Positions 35,481 through 43,170 of a stretch of 64,000 nt of DNA are shown here, one piece after another. The stretch comes from an uncultured Alistipes sp. (GTDB taxonomy: Bacteria; Bacteroidota; Bacteroidia; Bacteroidales; Rikenellaceae). Position numbers and translations under genes: made by a program. Positions within the stretch are counted from its first letter, which is position 1; each line of letters opens with the position of its first letter. The stretch is from the NCBI GenBank assembly GCA_948736885.1, contig CAPXWY010000001.1:124001-188000 (forward strand), given 5' to 3'. Under the pieces are notes generated by a model that was not told the origin of the DNA, searched no databases, and saw nothing but the letters and a program-made list of their open reading frames with translations.

Positions 35481-36890
35481 ATGACCATTCCCATACTCAC
35501 GTTTCTGCTTTCGGGGCTCGCCGCCGCTTCGGCGCTGGCAGCCCGCAGCCGCCGCGCCGTCCACTTCGCAGGGCTCGTCTTCTACCTCGTCCAGGCCGCT
35601 TTCGCCGCGTGGCTCTTCGCCGCCGGAGGTTACGGTTCGGCGGTCGGGACGCTCTTCGCGTTCGACGCCGCAGGGTCGTTGTTCTACCTGTTGCTCGTCG
35701 TCGTTTCGTTCTGGGTCTTCCACCATTCCGAGACTTACCTCTCCGAGTGCGACCTGCGGCAGACCCGCACCTACTTCGCCCTCGTGATGCTGCTCACCGT
35801 GGCCATCGCGGGCGCTTACTTCGCCGCCAACATGGCCGTGACCTGGATTTTCCTCGAAGCCACCACCCTCTGTTCGGCAGGCATCATCTACCACCGCCGC
35901 ACGGCGCAGACGCTCGAAGCGGCCTGGAAATACGTCTTCGTCTGCTCCACGGGCATCGCCATGGCCTACCTCGGCATCCTGCTGCTGGCCGCCGCCACCA
36001 AGTGCGAGTCGCTCTCCTACGGGGCGGTCGCCGCCGTCGCCGCGCAGGGCAATCCGCTCTACCTCAAAATCGCGTTCCTGCTCATCCTCTGCGGTTACAG
36101 CTGCAAGATGGAGCTTTTCCCGCTCTACACCGTGGGCGTCGACGCCAATTTCGCCGCTCCGGCTCCCGCCGCCGCGCTGATTTCGACCGGGCTCGTCAAC
36201 GCCGGCTTCCTGGCCATCCTGCGCGTCTACCGCCTGTTGGCCGGAACCGAAGTCTTCGGGTGGGCGAAGTCCGTGCTGCTGTTGGTGGGCGTCCTGTCGC
36301 TCGCCATTGGGGCCCTGTTCCTGCGCCGCACCAACAACTACAAGCGCTTCCTCTCCTACTCCACGGTCGAGAACATGGGCATCGCCGCCATCGGACTGGG
36401 CATCGGCGGCGCCGGGGTCTGGGCCGCCGTCTTCCACGTCGTCTGCCACACCTTCGTCAAGAGCAGTCTTTTCCTCCAGATGGGGGTCGTGCGACAGGTC
36501 TACAACGGCTACCGCATCAACCGCATCGGCGACTACATCCGCATCAACCGCGTCGGGGCCGTCGGACTGCTCGTCGGCATGGTCGTCGTGATGGCCTTTC
36601 CGCCCTCGCCGCTCTTCATCTCGGAGCTGATGATTCTGCGCGAAAGCATCGCCGCCGGCAAATGGTGGCTCGTGGGGTGCATGCTGCTGCTCCTTTGTAT
36701 CGTCATCTATTCGTTCTGCCTGCGCATGCTGCGGCTCTGCTACCAGCCCAACCAGGACGAGCTGCACCCCTCCAAGGCCGACAAGGCCCTTTCGTGGTCG
36801 GCTCTCCTGCTGCTCCTGGCCGCCGTGGTGCTGGGGCTCTGGCAGCCCGAAGCACTGCGCACGCTCATCGACCAAATCGCCCTCCTATGA
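35481..36890 (+). CDS. HyfF/NuoN-like proton-conducting membrane subunit
   Basis: Second antiporter-like subunit, 469 residues and about 13-14 spans. Conserved features include the membrane Glu in VTWIFLEATTL, NNYKRFLSYSTVENMG and HVVCHTFVKSSLF. The usual HxWLPDAHxEAP block is diverged to MELFPLYTVGVDANFAAPAP, so it lacks that His but keeps the Asp/Pro frame. Its last four bases overlap the next gene (ATGA). It would supply a second proton channel in the complex. Confidence 0.92.
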   Translation: MTIPILTFLLSGLAAASALAARSRRAVHFAGLVFYLVQAAFAAWLFAAGGYGSAVGTLFAFDAAGSLFYLLLVVVSFWVFHHSETYLSECDLRQTRTYFALVMLLTVAIAGAYFAANMAVTWIFLEATTLCSAGIIYHRRTAQTLEAAWKYVFVCSTGIAMAYLGILLLAAATKCESLSYGAVAAVAAQGNPLYLKIAFLLILCGYSCKMELFPLYTVGVDANFAAPAPAAALISTGLVNAGFLAILRVYRLLAGTEVFGWAKSVLLLVGVLSLAIGALFLRRTNNYKRFLSYSTVENMGIAAIGLGIGGAGVWAAVFHVVCHTFVKSSLFLQMGVVRQVYNGYRINRIGDYIRINRVGAVGLLVGMVVVMAFPPSPLFISELMILRESIAAGKWWLVGCMLLLLCIVIYSFCLRMLRLCYQPNQDELHPSKADKALSWSALLLLLAAVVLGLWQPEALRTLIDQIALL

Positions 36891-38416
36891 ACTGGCTTAT
36901 AACCGACAACACCGCTCCGGCCGCAGCCCTCGGCAAGATTCCCGAGGTGAGCTATGCCGACTTTTATAACGACCTGGCCGCCAAACTCGCCGACGTGCGC
37001 TACCACGTGGCCCATTATTTCGCCCTGCCGTCCGGCGACCGCTTGCGTTTCTTCTGCCTGCTGCTCGATGACAACACGGGGCAGGTGCTCCTCGCTTCGC
37101 ACGCGATGGGGTATCACGACGAAACGGCATTGCCGTCGCTCACGGCCCTGCACCCGGCGCTCCATCCCTTCGAGCGCGACATCGCCGAACGCTACGGCGT
37201 GCGGTTCGACAGCATGCCGTGGCCCAAGCCGCTGCGTTTTCCGTTCGACCGCTTCGACCGCAGCAGTTCGATGGACAACTATCCGTTCTACACCATGAAG
37301 GGCGGTTCGCTCCACGAAGTCAACGTCGGGCCCATCCACGCGGGCATCATCGAGCCCGGAGCGTTCCGCTTCATCTGCAACGGCGAGCAGGTGCTCCACC
37401 TCGAAATCGCCTTGGGCTACCAGCACCGCGGCATCGAACATCTGTTCGAGCACACCGACAACCTCCTGCGCCGGATGTGCCTGGCCGAGACGGTCGCGGG
37501 CGACAGCGCCGTAGCACACGCCACCGCTTTCGCCGAGGCCGTCGAAAAGCTCACCAAGCGCGAGCGGCCCGCCGAGCTGGAGCGCGAACGCACCGTAGCC
37601 CTCGAACTCGAACGCATGGCCATGCAGATTGCCGACACGGGCGCCCTTTCGATGGACGTCGGCTACCAGCTGGGACAGGTGGCCTGCGAAGCGCTGCGCA
37701 CCCTCACCATCAACACCACGCAGGCGTGGTGCGGCAACCGGTTCGGCAAAGGGCTCGTCCGGCCCCACGGCACCGACCACCCGCTCACCCCCGAAAAGGC
37801 CCGCATGATTCGCCGCAACGTCGGCGAAATCGCCCGCCGCTACGCCGAGGTGTGCCGCGACATCGAGTCGTCGCCCACCCTTTTGGCGCGGTTCGAGCAG
37901 TGCGGCATCGTGCCGCGCGAGGAGATGCAGCGCATCGGCGGCGTGGGCCAGGCCGCCCGCGCCAGCGGCCTCGCGCGCGACATCCGCACCTCCCACCCGT
38001 GGGCTTCGTTCGCCAAGTGCCTGCACCACCGGAGCATCGTCCAGCAGCAAGGCGACGTCATGGCCCGCCTGACGGAGCGCTGCCGCGAAGCGGCCCAGTC
38101 GGCCGGCTACATCGACCGCCTGCTGGAACTCTACGAACAGAAATACGCCGCAGGGCCCACCCCCTGCCCGGCTCCCGACTACACCGCCGCGCTGGCCCCG
38201 TCGTCGCTTTCGTTCGGGCTGGTCGAGGGCTGGCGCGGCGAGACCTGCCACGTCGCCGTCACCGACCCCGAGGGGCGCATCGCCGCCGTCCGCATCAAGG
38301 ACCCGAGCCTCCACAACTGGCTGGCCCTCGCGCTGGCCGTGCGCGGCGAGGGGATTTCCGATTTCCCCATCTGCAACAAGAGTTTCAACCTCTCCTACTG
38401 CGGTCACGACCTATGA
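36887..38416 (+). CDS. HyfG-like NuoC/NuoD fusion subunit lacking NiFe cysteines
   Basis: Soluble subunit of 509 residues. The N-terminal ~110 residues are NuoC-like (HPFERDIAERYGVRF), and the rest is a NuoD/hydrogenase large-subunit fold (GPIHAGIIEPGAFRF, LGYQHRGIEHLFE). True NiFe subunits have CxxC near each end. Here the first site reads RMCLAETVAG (Cys198, with Glu201 in the second position) and the C-terminus reads FPICNKSFNLSYCG (Cys496 and Cys505, wrong spacing). The NiFe centre therefore cannot form in the usual way. It overlaps the PAS gene by four bases (ATGA). Confidence 0.92.
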   Translation: MNWLITDNTAPAAALGKIPEVSYADFYNDLAAKLADVRYHVAHYFALPSGDRLRFFCLLLDDNTGQVLLASHAMGYHDETALPSLTALHPALHPFERDIAERYGVRFDSMPWPKPLRFPFDRFDRSSSMDNYPFYTMKGGSLHEVNVGPIHAGIIEPGAFRFICNGEQVLHLEIALGYQHRGIEHLFEHTDNLLRRMCLAETVAGDSAVAHATAFAEAVEKLTKRERPAELERERTVALELERMAMQIADTGALSMDVGYQLGQVACEALRTLTINTTQAWCGNRFGKGLVRPHGTDHPLTPEKARMIRRNVGEIARRYAEVCRDIESSPTLLARFEQCGIVPREEMQRIGGVGQAARASGLARDIRTSHPWASFAKCLHHRSIVQQQGDVMARLTERCREAAQSAGYIDRLLELYEQKYAAGPTPCPAPDYTAALAPSSLSFGLVEGWRGETCHVAVTDPEGRIAAVRIKDPSLHNWLALALAVRGEGISDFPICNKSFNLSYCGHDL

Positions 38417-38748
38417 CAACCCTGGATTTCAGCCGTTGGAACGACGAGCTCGACTGCGCCGTCACCGTATGCGACACCGAAGGCGTCGTCCTCTATCAGA
38501 ACCGGCGTTCGCGCGAGGTCAACGGCGATGTGCAGGGCCGCTCGCTCATCCCCTGCCACAACGAACGGTCGCGGGCCATCATCCGCCGGCTTCTGGACGA
38601 GGGCGGCCGCAACGTCTACACCATCCAGAAGCGCGGCGTGCGCAAGCTGATCTACCAGACCGCCTGGCGTCAGAACGGCGTCGTGGGCGGGCTGGTGGAG
38701 TATTCGATGGAGCTTCCCGACCCGATGCCGCACTACGTTCGGGAATGA
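38413..38748 (+). CDS. Small single-domain PAS protein coupled to the hydrogenase-like operon
   Basis: Protein of 111 residues made of a single PAS-like domain with no output domain. Recognisable parts are VTVCDTEGVVLYQNRRSRE, then GRSLIPCHNERSRAIIRRLLDEG and a C-terminal beta pair ending GGLVEYSMEL. Three cysteines (15, 20, 48) and His49 sit in the ligand-facing part and could hold a redox group, which is speculation. Its ATG lies inside the stop of the NuoCD-like gene. At this position other operons of the class carry the Fe-S small subunit, which this protein is not. Confidence 0.82.
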   Translation: MTTLDFSRWNDELDCAVTVCDTEGVVLYQNRRSREVNGDVQGRSLIPCHNERSRAIIRRLLDEGGRNVYTIQKRGVRKLIYQTAWRQNGVVGGLVEYSMELPDPMPHYVRE

Positions 38749-38787
38749 TTCCGAAAGATTCTTCGCTCCGCTCAGAATGACAGTGAA

Positions 38788-38821
38788 AGCGGGGAATAAT
38801 CGGCCGATTATTCCCCGCTCT
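38788..38821. terminator. Bidirectional terminator after the hydrogenase-like operon
   Basis: Perfect palindrome AGCGGGGAATAATCGG / CCGATTATTCCCCGCT between convergent genes, preceded by a CATTCTGAG-type repeat (38756-38782). Confidence 0.85.
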
Positions 38822-38840
38822 TGCTATTGGGCACTCCTCG

Positions 38841-40688
38841 TTACTCCGTCCACTGGGCTTTCTTGGTGTAGCCGCTCAGCACCGTCGCGCGGTCCTTGTA
38901 GTGGCTTTCCACATCTTCGGCCGTCAGTCTATAAGCACACGACAGGCGCAGCGTCAGGTCGTAGGCGCCGCCACTGAGGGTCGTGGTGCCGAACTCCTTC
39001 AGTCCGTGCTCGGCCGTCATGGGCAACGGCGTGAACTTCAGTTCGTCGTTCTTGTACCAGCCCTCCTTGACAATATGGTCGTCCATCTTGCAGTCGACGA
39101 ACGTCACATTGTCGTTGCTCTTGTCCTCGCCGTGACGCGCCAGCCACGAGGAACCCGCGCCCACTCCGGCGTCCTTGGTCAGCCGGCAGCCCAGGAAGAC
39201 GAATCCTTTGCGGTAACCGTTTGCCTGGTTGACACGCGCGTTGACAATGTAAGCGCCGCTGTTCATCACCCGGATTTCGCACTGCTCGAACAGGGCCGCC
39301 GTGGCACCGCCCCAGATGAAGTCGACGTCGCCCGCCACCAAGCAGTTGTAGAACCAGCAGTAACCTTTCAGATTGAGCGTGTCCTGATAGCCCAGGAGCT
39401 TGCAGTTCACGGCCACCAGCCCGCAGTCGCCGCTGTTGTCGTTGTTGTAGAGCGCTTCGGCCTGCGCACCGGCGCCACGGGTGTTTTCGAGCGTCAGATT
39501 CTCGAAGCGCAGGTTGTCGCACGATTCCACGAGCATCACCCCGCGGCCTCCGGCGTAACCTATCGCGTCGCCGACCTTGGGCTTGTCGGCATCGTTGCCC
39601 GCCACGCTGGTCGAACCGCCGACACCGCCGTTGAGGTCGTCGCCGTTGCAATAGAAAATCCGCACGTCGTCGGGTCCGGCACCCATACCCTTGAGCGTGA
39701 TGTTGTTGTTATAGCGCATGAACAGCTGTTCCTCGTATTGGCCCGGCAGAATCCGGATTTCGAGCGCCGCATCCTTGCCCAGCCCGTAGCCGTAGTCGAG
39801 CGCGGCCTGCACCGTGCGGAAATCGGCATTCTCAGCACCCACGGTGACCACGGCGCCCCGCGGCTTGGCCTTGGTCGAGAAGCTCCACTCCTTGGCCGCA
39901 ATTCCGGCGAATCCCTCGGCCGTCAGCGCGCCCTTGTCGATGGTCACATAGTACTCCGTGCCGTACTCCAACACGTCGTAGTGGGGACGAATCGTCACGG
40001 TGTTGCCGTCGAGCGTCACAGGTTCGTAGTTGACGATGCGGTAGCGCTTCAGCCCCTTGGGACCTATCACGTCGTGCATCGTATTGATGATTTGGTTTTT
40101 CTCCATCCGTTCGTGCCCCTTGGCCACTTCCGCCATGTCGATGCGGTCTACCTCCGTATCGTCGTCGGCCCGGAAAATCCGGATTTCGCCGCTCGTGCCC
40201 AGCGTCGGGGCAGTCTCGAATTCGAGCGTCAGATAAGCGTCCTTGAACGCCCCCGCACCTACCGGGGAGACCGTACACGGGCCCAAATCGCCGGGTTCCG
40301 GTTCTTCCGGTTCGCCGGGCGTCCCGGTCGTCCGCACCAAGATGACGGTGCGCTCCGCCGCGTCCAGCGCCAGGCGGCCGCTTCCGAGCTGCTGGATATG
40401 GAATTCGGTGTAGCCGATTCGCAGCGACGCACGCTGCACGTCATAAACATAGGCCACCGCTTCGGCACGGCCTATGGTCACCTCCGTATCGGTGAAAACC
40501 CAGAACGTGCCCACGCGGTCGGCATCGGGCGTGTCGCCCTCGATCCACGAGAGGGTTTTCCAGCTGCCCGTCAGCTCAACGGGCTCCGTGAGGGGGGGGG
40601 TAGCAGGGTCGTCCTTATCGGCGCACGAGACTGCGCCCGCACCGACGAACAACGACAAAAGCAAGGTCAGAAGTTTGAAACGTTTCAT
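38841..40688 (-). CDS. Pectinesterase-like (CE8) lipoprotein with N-terminal Ig-like region
   Basis: Predicted outer-surface lipoprotein of 615 residues (signal ends GAVSC, Cys22). Residues about 130-285 look like Big_5/Ig-type modules. From about 290 a right-handed beta-helix resembles pectin methylesterase: TVQAALDYGYG, QYEEQLFM, YQDTLNLKG with catalytic Asp436 and GDVDFIWGGA with Asp456. The usual LGRPW is replaced by SWLARHGED, so the Arg is probably kept in a changed setting. It would demethylate pectin or a related ester. Nine C residues in a row encode residues 30-33, a possible slippage tract. Confidence 0.9.
   Translation of the reverse strand: MKRFKLLTLLLSLFVGAGAVSCADKDDPATPPLTEPVELTGSWKTLSWIEGDTPDADRVGTFWVFTDTEVTIGRAEAVAYVYDVQRASLRIGYTEFHIQQLGSGRLALDAAERTVILVRTTGTPGEPEEPEPGDLGPCTVSPVGAGAFKDAYLTLEFETAPTLGTSGEIRIFRADDDTEVDRIDMAEVAKGHERMEKNQIINTMHDVIGPKGLKRYRIVNYEPVTLDGNTVTIRPHYDVLEYGTEYYVTIDKGALTAEGFAGIAAKEWSFSTKAKPRGAVVTVGAENADFRTVQAALDYGYGLGKDAALEIRILPGQYEEQLFMRYNNNITLKGMGAGPDDVRIFYCNGDDLNGGVGGSTSVAGNDADKPKVGDAIGYAGGRGVMLVESCDNLRFENLTLENTRGAGAQAEALYNNDNSGDCGLVAVNCKLLGYQDTLNLKGYCWFYNCLVAGDVDFIWGGATAALFEQCEIRVMNSGAYIVNARVNQANGYRKGFVFLGCRLTKDAGVGAGSSWLARHGEDKSNDNVTFVDCKMDDHIVKEGWYKNDELKFTPLPMTAEHGLKEFGTTTLSGGAYDLTLRLSCAYRLTAEDVESHYKDRATVLSGYTKKAQWTE
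40592..40600. repeat. Homopolymer G9 (C9 on the coding strand) in the pectinesterase-like gene
   Basis: Nine identical bases lie in the short linker just after the lipobox, where a one-base slip would abolish the whole enzyme. Confidence 0.8.
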
Positions 40689-40742
40689 GGTTAAATAAGT
40701 ATTGAATTAGGTTGTCCGATATGGGTTTCGGTTATCGGTTTA

Positions 40743-40750
40743 CAAAATTA
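40743..40750 (-). promoter_or_regulatory. -7 element of the pectinesterase-like gene
   Basis: TAATTTTG on the minus strand fits TAnnTTTG, 55 bases before the ATG. The nearest TTTG is 26 bases upstream, longer than usual. Confidence 0.45.
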
Positions 40751-40851
40751 AACCCGGCCCGCTCTCCCGACTTGGACAAATTATTAAAAGGCAGGGATTT
40801 TTTCTCCGCACGGCCCGTCAATTACCCGCCGTATCGGTTCCGTCTCCAACC

Positions 40852-40883
40852 AAAAAGGGCGGGACGCCCTGCGCGCCCCGCCC
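40852..40883 (-). terminator. Terminator of the ROK kinase gene
   Basis: Stem GGGCGGG / CCCGCCC with a GC-rich loop, followed on the minus strand by five T residues, 20 bases past the stop codon. Confidence 0.8.
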
Positions 40884-40902
40884 CGACCGGAAATCCGGCC
40901 TT

Positions 40903-41907
40903 TTATTTCACCAGCTCCTGCCAGATCAGCGCCGAAGCGCCGAGGATGGCGGCGTTCTTGCTCTGAATGCCGCTCGGGAGCAGTTTGACCTTGTTCTTGA
41001 AGGTGAACATCATGTTCTCCTCCATGTACCACTGCGTAGGCTCGAAAATCAGCTTGCCCGCTTTCGACAGACCGCCGAACAGGAAAATCGCTTCGGGCGA
41101 AGTGATGGTCACCACGTCGGCCAGCGCCCGGCCCAACATTTCGCCCGTGTAGCGGAACGCCTCCTTGGCCACGGCATCGCCCTGCTCGGCCGCCACCGAA
41201 ATCATCGAAGCGTCGAGGTCGGTGAACGCGATGTCGCGCAGCTTGCTCGGCTCGCTCATCGTAGCCATGAGCTCGAAAACCGTGCGCTTGATACCTGTGG
41301 CCGACACGTAGGCTTCCAGACAGCCGCGGCGCCCGCAGCCGCACTGACGGCCGTTGCGCTCGACGCACACATGGCCGAACTCTCCGGCAAAACCGTCGTG
41401 GCCGTAAATCATCTCGCCGTTGGAGACGAACCCCGACCCCAGGCCCGTGCCGAGCGTAATCATGACGAAATCGCGCATGCCCCGGGCGTTGCCGTAGACC
41501 ATCTCGCCGATAGTCGCGGCGTTCGCATCGTTGGTCATCAGCGTGCGCACCCCGTTGAAGCACTTGGCAATATCGTCGACCAGCGGGAACACGCGGCGGC
41601 TCTCGTCGGGGTTCTTCTCGCCCTCGCGGAACTTCCACAGGTTGGCCGGATTCTCGATCGTGCCGCGGTGGTAGTTGGCGTTGGGGGCTCCGATGCCGAT
41701 ACCCGTGAGCTCATATTCGAACGACAGGCTGTCGGCCAGCGCCCGCATCGCTTCGCAGAGGTCGCGCACGTAGGCGGGATAGTCGTCGAAATAAGGGTAT
41801 TTTTTAGTTGAAATGACCGATTCGGCGTAGAGGTCGCCCTGCTCGTCGACAAGTCCGAAAGCCGTGTTGATGCCCCCGATGTCGATTCCGATAGCCAGTT
41901 TTTTCAT
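40903..41907 (-). CDS. ROK family sugar kinase (glucokinase-like)
   Basis: Cytoplasmic kinase of 334 residues that probably phosphorylates glucose or a related hexose with ATP. The N-terminal phosphate loop is GIDIGGINTAFG. The catalytic Asp lies in LMTNDANAATIGE, followed by a second nucleotide loop (TLGTGLGSGFV) and the ROK signature with GHDGFAGEFGHV. The zinc motif CGCGRRGCLEAY is complete. There is no N-terminal helix-turn-helix, so it is an enzyme and not a repressor. It is monocistronic with a full-consensus promoter. Confidence 0.95.
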   Translation of the reverse strand: MKKLAIGIDIGGINTAFGLVDEQGDLYAESVISTKKYPYFDDYPAYVRDLCEAMRALADSLSFEYELTGIGIGAPNANYHRGTIENPANLWKFREGEKNPDESRRVFPLVDDIAKCFNGVRTLMTNDANAATIGEMVYGNARGMRDFVMITLGTGLGSGFVSNGEMIYGHDGFAGEFGHVCVERNGRQCGCGRRGCLEAYVSATGIKRTVFELMATMSEPSKLRDIAFTDLDASMISVAAEQGDAVAKEAFRYTGEMLGRALADVVTITSPEAIFLFGGLSKAGKLIFEPTQWYMEENMMFTFKNKVKLLPSGIQSKNAAILGASALIWQELVK

Positions 41908-41941
41908 GGGAAAGATAAGGTTGTGTTTGGATTTGCTATTT

Positions 41942-41972
41942 CAAAGGTAAGCAAAAATTCGGGAACTTCAAA
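41942..41972 (-). promoter_or_regulatory. Promoter of the ROK kinase gene
   Basis: On the minus strand TTTG (41972-41969), 19 bases, then TACCTTTG (41949-41942). It overlaps the divergent promoter of the prenyl synthase gene. Confidence 0.75.
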
Positions 41973-41989
41973 CTTTTTCGCTATTTTTG
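41958..41989 (+). promoter_or_regulatory. Promoter of the prenyl diphosphate synthase gene
   Basis: TTCG (41958-41961, three of four matches to TTTG), 20 bases, then TATTTTTG (41982-41989). The -33 box of each divergent promoter falls within the other's spacer. Confidence 0.6.
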
Positions 41990-42003
41990 GAGCCGATTAT
42001 GAA

Positions 42004-42064
42004 CGTTTTCGATAAGCCGAGGGCAGAGACCACTGGCGGGCTTTGCCGAGGCGAGAAAACCTGC
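42004..42064. repeat. Palindromic repeat with GTTTTC/GAAAAC arms, in a 5' leader
   Basis: Begins CGTTTTCGATAAGCCGAG and ends GCCGAGGCGAGAAAACCTGC. Both ends are identical to the copy at 55209-55272, while the loops differ. It lies between the promoter and ATG of the prenyl synthase gene, so it would be a large hairpin in the mRNA leader. Confidence 0.75.
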
Positions 42065-42086
42065 ATGTAAATGAACCTACGGAAAC

Positions 42087-43058
42087 ATGTACACGAACGA
42101 GCAGCTGCAAACTCTTATTGAGAATTACCTGGCGCAGACCGAGTTTCCCGCCGAACCGGAACTCCTCTACGCCCCCATCGCCTATTCGCTCTCCGGCGGG
42201 GGCAAGCGCCTGCGCCCCATGCTGGTGCTGCTGGCGCACGCCGTTTTCGCCGACAACGTCCAGCAGGCCCTCCCGGCCGCAGGGGCCGTCGAGGTGTTCC
42301 ACAACTTCACCCTGCTGCACGACGACATCATGGACAACGCCGCCATCCGCCGCGGCAAACCCTCGGTCTTCGCCAGGTGGGGGCAGAACGTGGCCATCCT
42401 CTCGGGCGACGCCATGCTGATCTACGCCTACCGGCTGCTGTGCGGACTGCCCGCCGACAAGCTCCCGCAGGTGCTTGCCACGTTCGACGACATGGCGCTC
42501 GAAGTATGCGAGGGACAGCAGTACGACATGGATTTCGAGAAGAAGCAGAAAGTTTCGGTCGTCGAATACATGCACATGATCGAACTGAAGACCTCCGCCC
42601 TGCTCGCCGGGTCGGTGCTCATCGGGGCCCTGCTGGGCGGCGCTTCGGAGAACGACTGCCGCAAGCTCCGGCGTTTCGCCATCGAGCTGGGGCTCGCGTT
42701 CCAGCTGCAGGACGACCTGCTGGACAGCTACGGCGACGAACGCCTGGGCAAGGCCATCGGCGGCGACATCCTGGAGGGCAAGAAAACCTATCTGATGGTC
42801 ACGGCCATGAGCCGCGCCGACGAAGCCACGCGCAACGAGCTGCGCAGCCTGCTGGCCGACAGCAAGATGCCGGCCGAGCGGAAAATCGCCGCCGTGAAAG
42901 CCATCTACAACCGGCTCGACGTGCCCCATCTGACCGAACAGCAAATCGAACTGCGTTTCGAGCGGGCGCTGGCCCAGCTGGAGACCCTTTCGGCCGACCC
43001 GGCCCGCACCGCGCCCCTGCGCGAATTCGCCGCCGGACTGATGGGCAGAAACAAATAA
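42087..43058 (+). CDS. Polyprenyl diphosphate synthase
   Basis: trans-Prenyltransferase of 323 residues that lengthens isoprenoid chains, probably the octaprenyl or similar side chain of menaquinone. Both Asp-rich motifs are present: LLHDDIMDNA (first) and LQDDLLDSYGD (second). GGGKRLRPMLVLLA and the KTSALLAGSVLIGALLG helix are family typical. Product length cannot be read safely from sequence. An AT-rich repeat follows the stop. Confidence 0.95.
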   Translation: MYTNEQLQTLIENYLAQTEFPAEPELLYAPIAYSLSGGGKRLRPMLVLLAHAVFADNVQQALPAAGAVEVFHNFTLLHDDIMDNAAIRRGKPSVFARWGQNVAILSGDAMLIYAYRLLCGLPADKLPQVLATFDDMALEVCEGQQYDMDFEKKQKVSVVEYMHMIELKTSALLAGSVLIGALLGGASENDCRKLRRFAIELGLAFQLQDDLLDSYGDERLGKAIGGDILEGKKTYLMVTAMSRADEATRNELRSLLADSKMPAERKIAAVKAIYNRLDVPHLTEQQIELRFERALAQLETLSADPARTAPLREFAAGLMGRNK

Positions 43059-43170
43059 TTCATAATTAAAAATTCATAATTCACAATCGGAAGCCTGCAA
43101 TTAAAACGTTTTAGCAAAGTCCGTCCCGCTAAATCATGAATTCTGAATTGTGAATTCCACATTGAACGCA
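43059..43170. repeat. Spacer with AT-rich repeats and palindrome copy 3
   Basis: AATTCATAATT-type repeats (43061-43085 and 43133-43158) flank one TAAAACGTTTTA palindrome. No gene is seen. Confidence 0.6.
43102..43113. repeat. 12-bp palindrome TAAAACGTTTTA, copy 3
   Basis: Exact copy of the 12-bp palindrome, followed by GC as in copy 1. Confidence 0.75.

Noticed and set aside
36887..38416. Active NiFe hydrogenase large subunit
   Set aside because: Neither terminal CxxC motif is complete, so the NiFe centre could not be held in the known way.
38413..38748. The gene after the NuoCD-like subunit as the missing NuoB/HyfI subunit
   Set aside because: The protein has the PAS pattern and lacks the NuoB cysteine arrangement and length.
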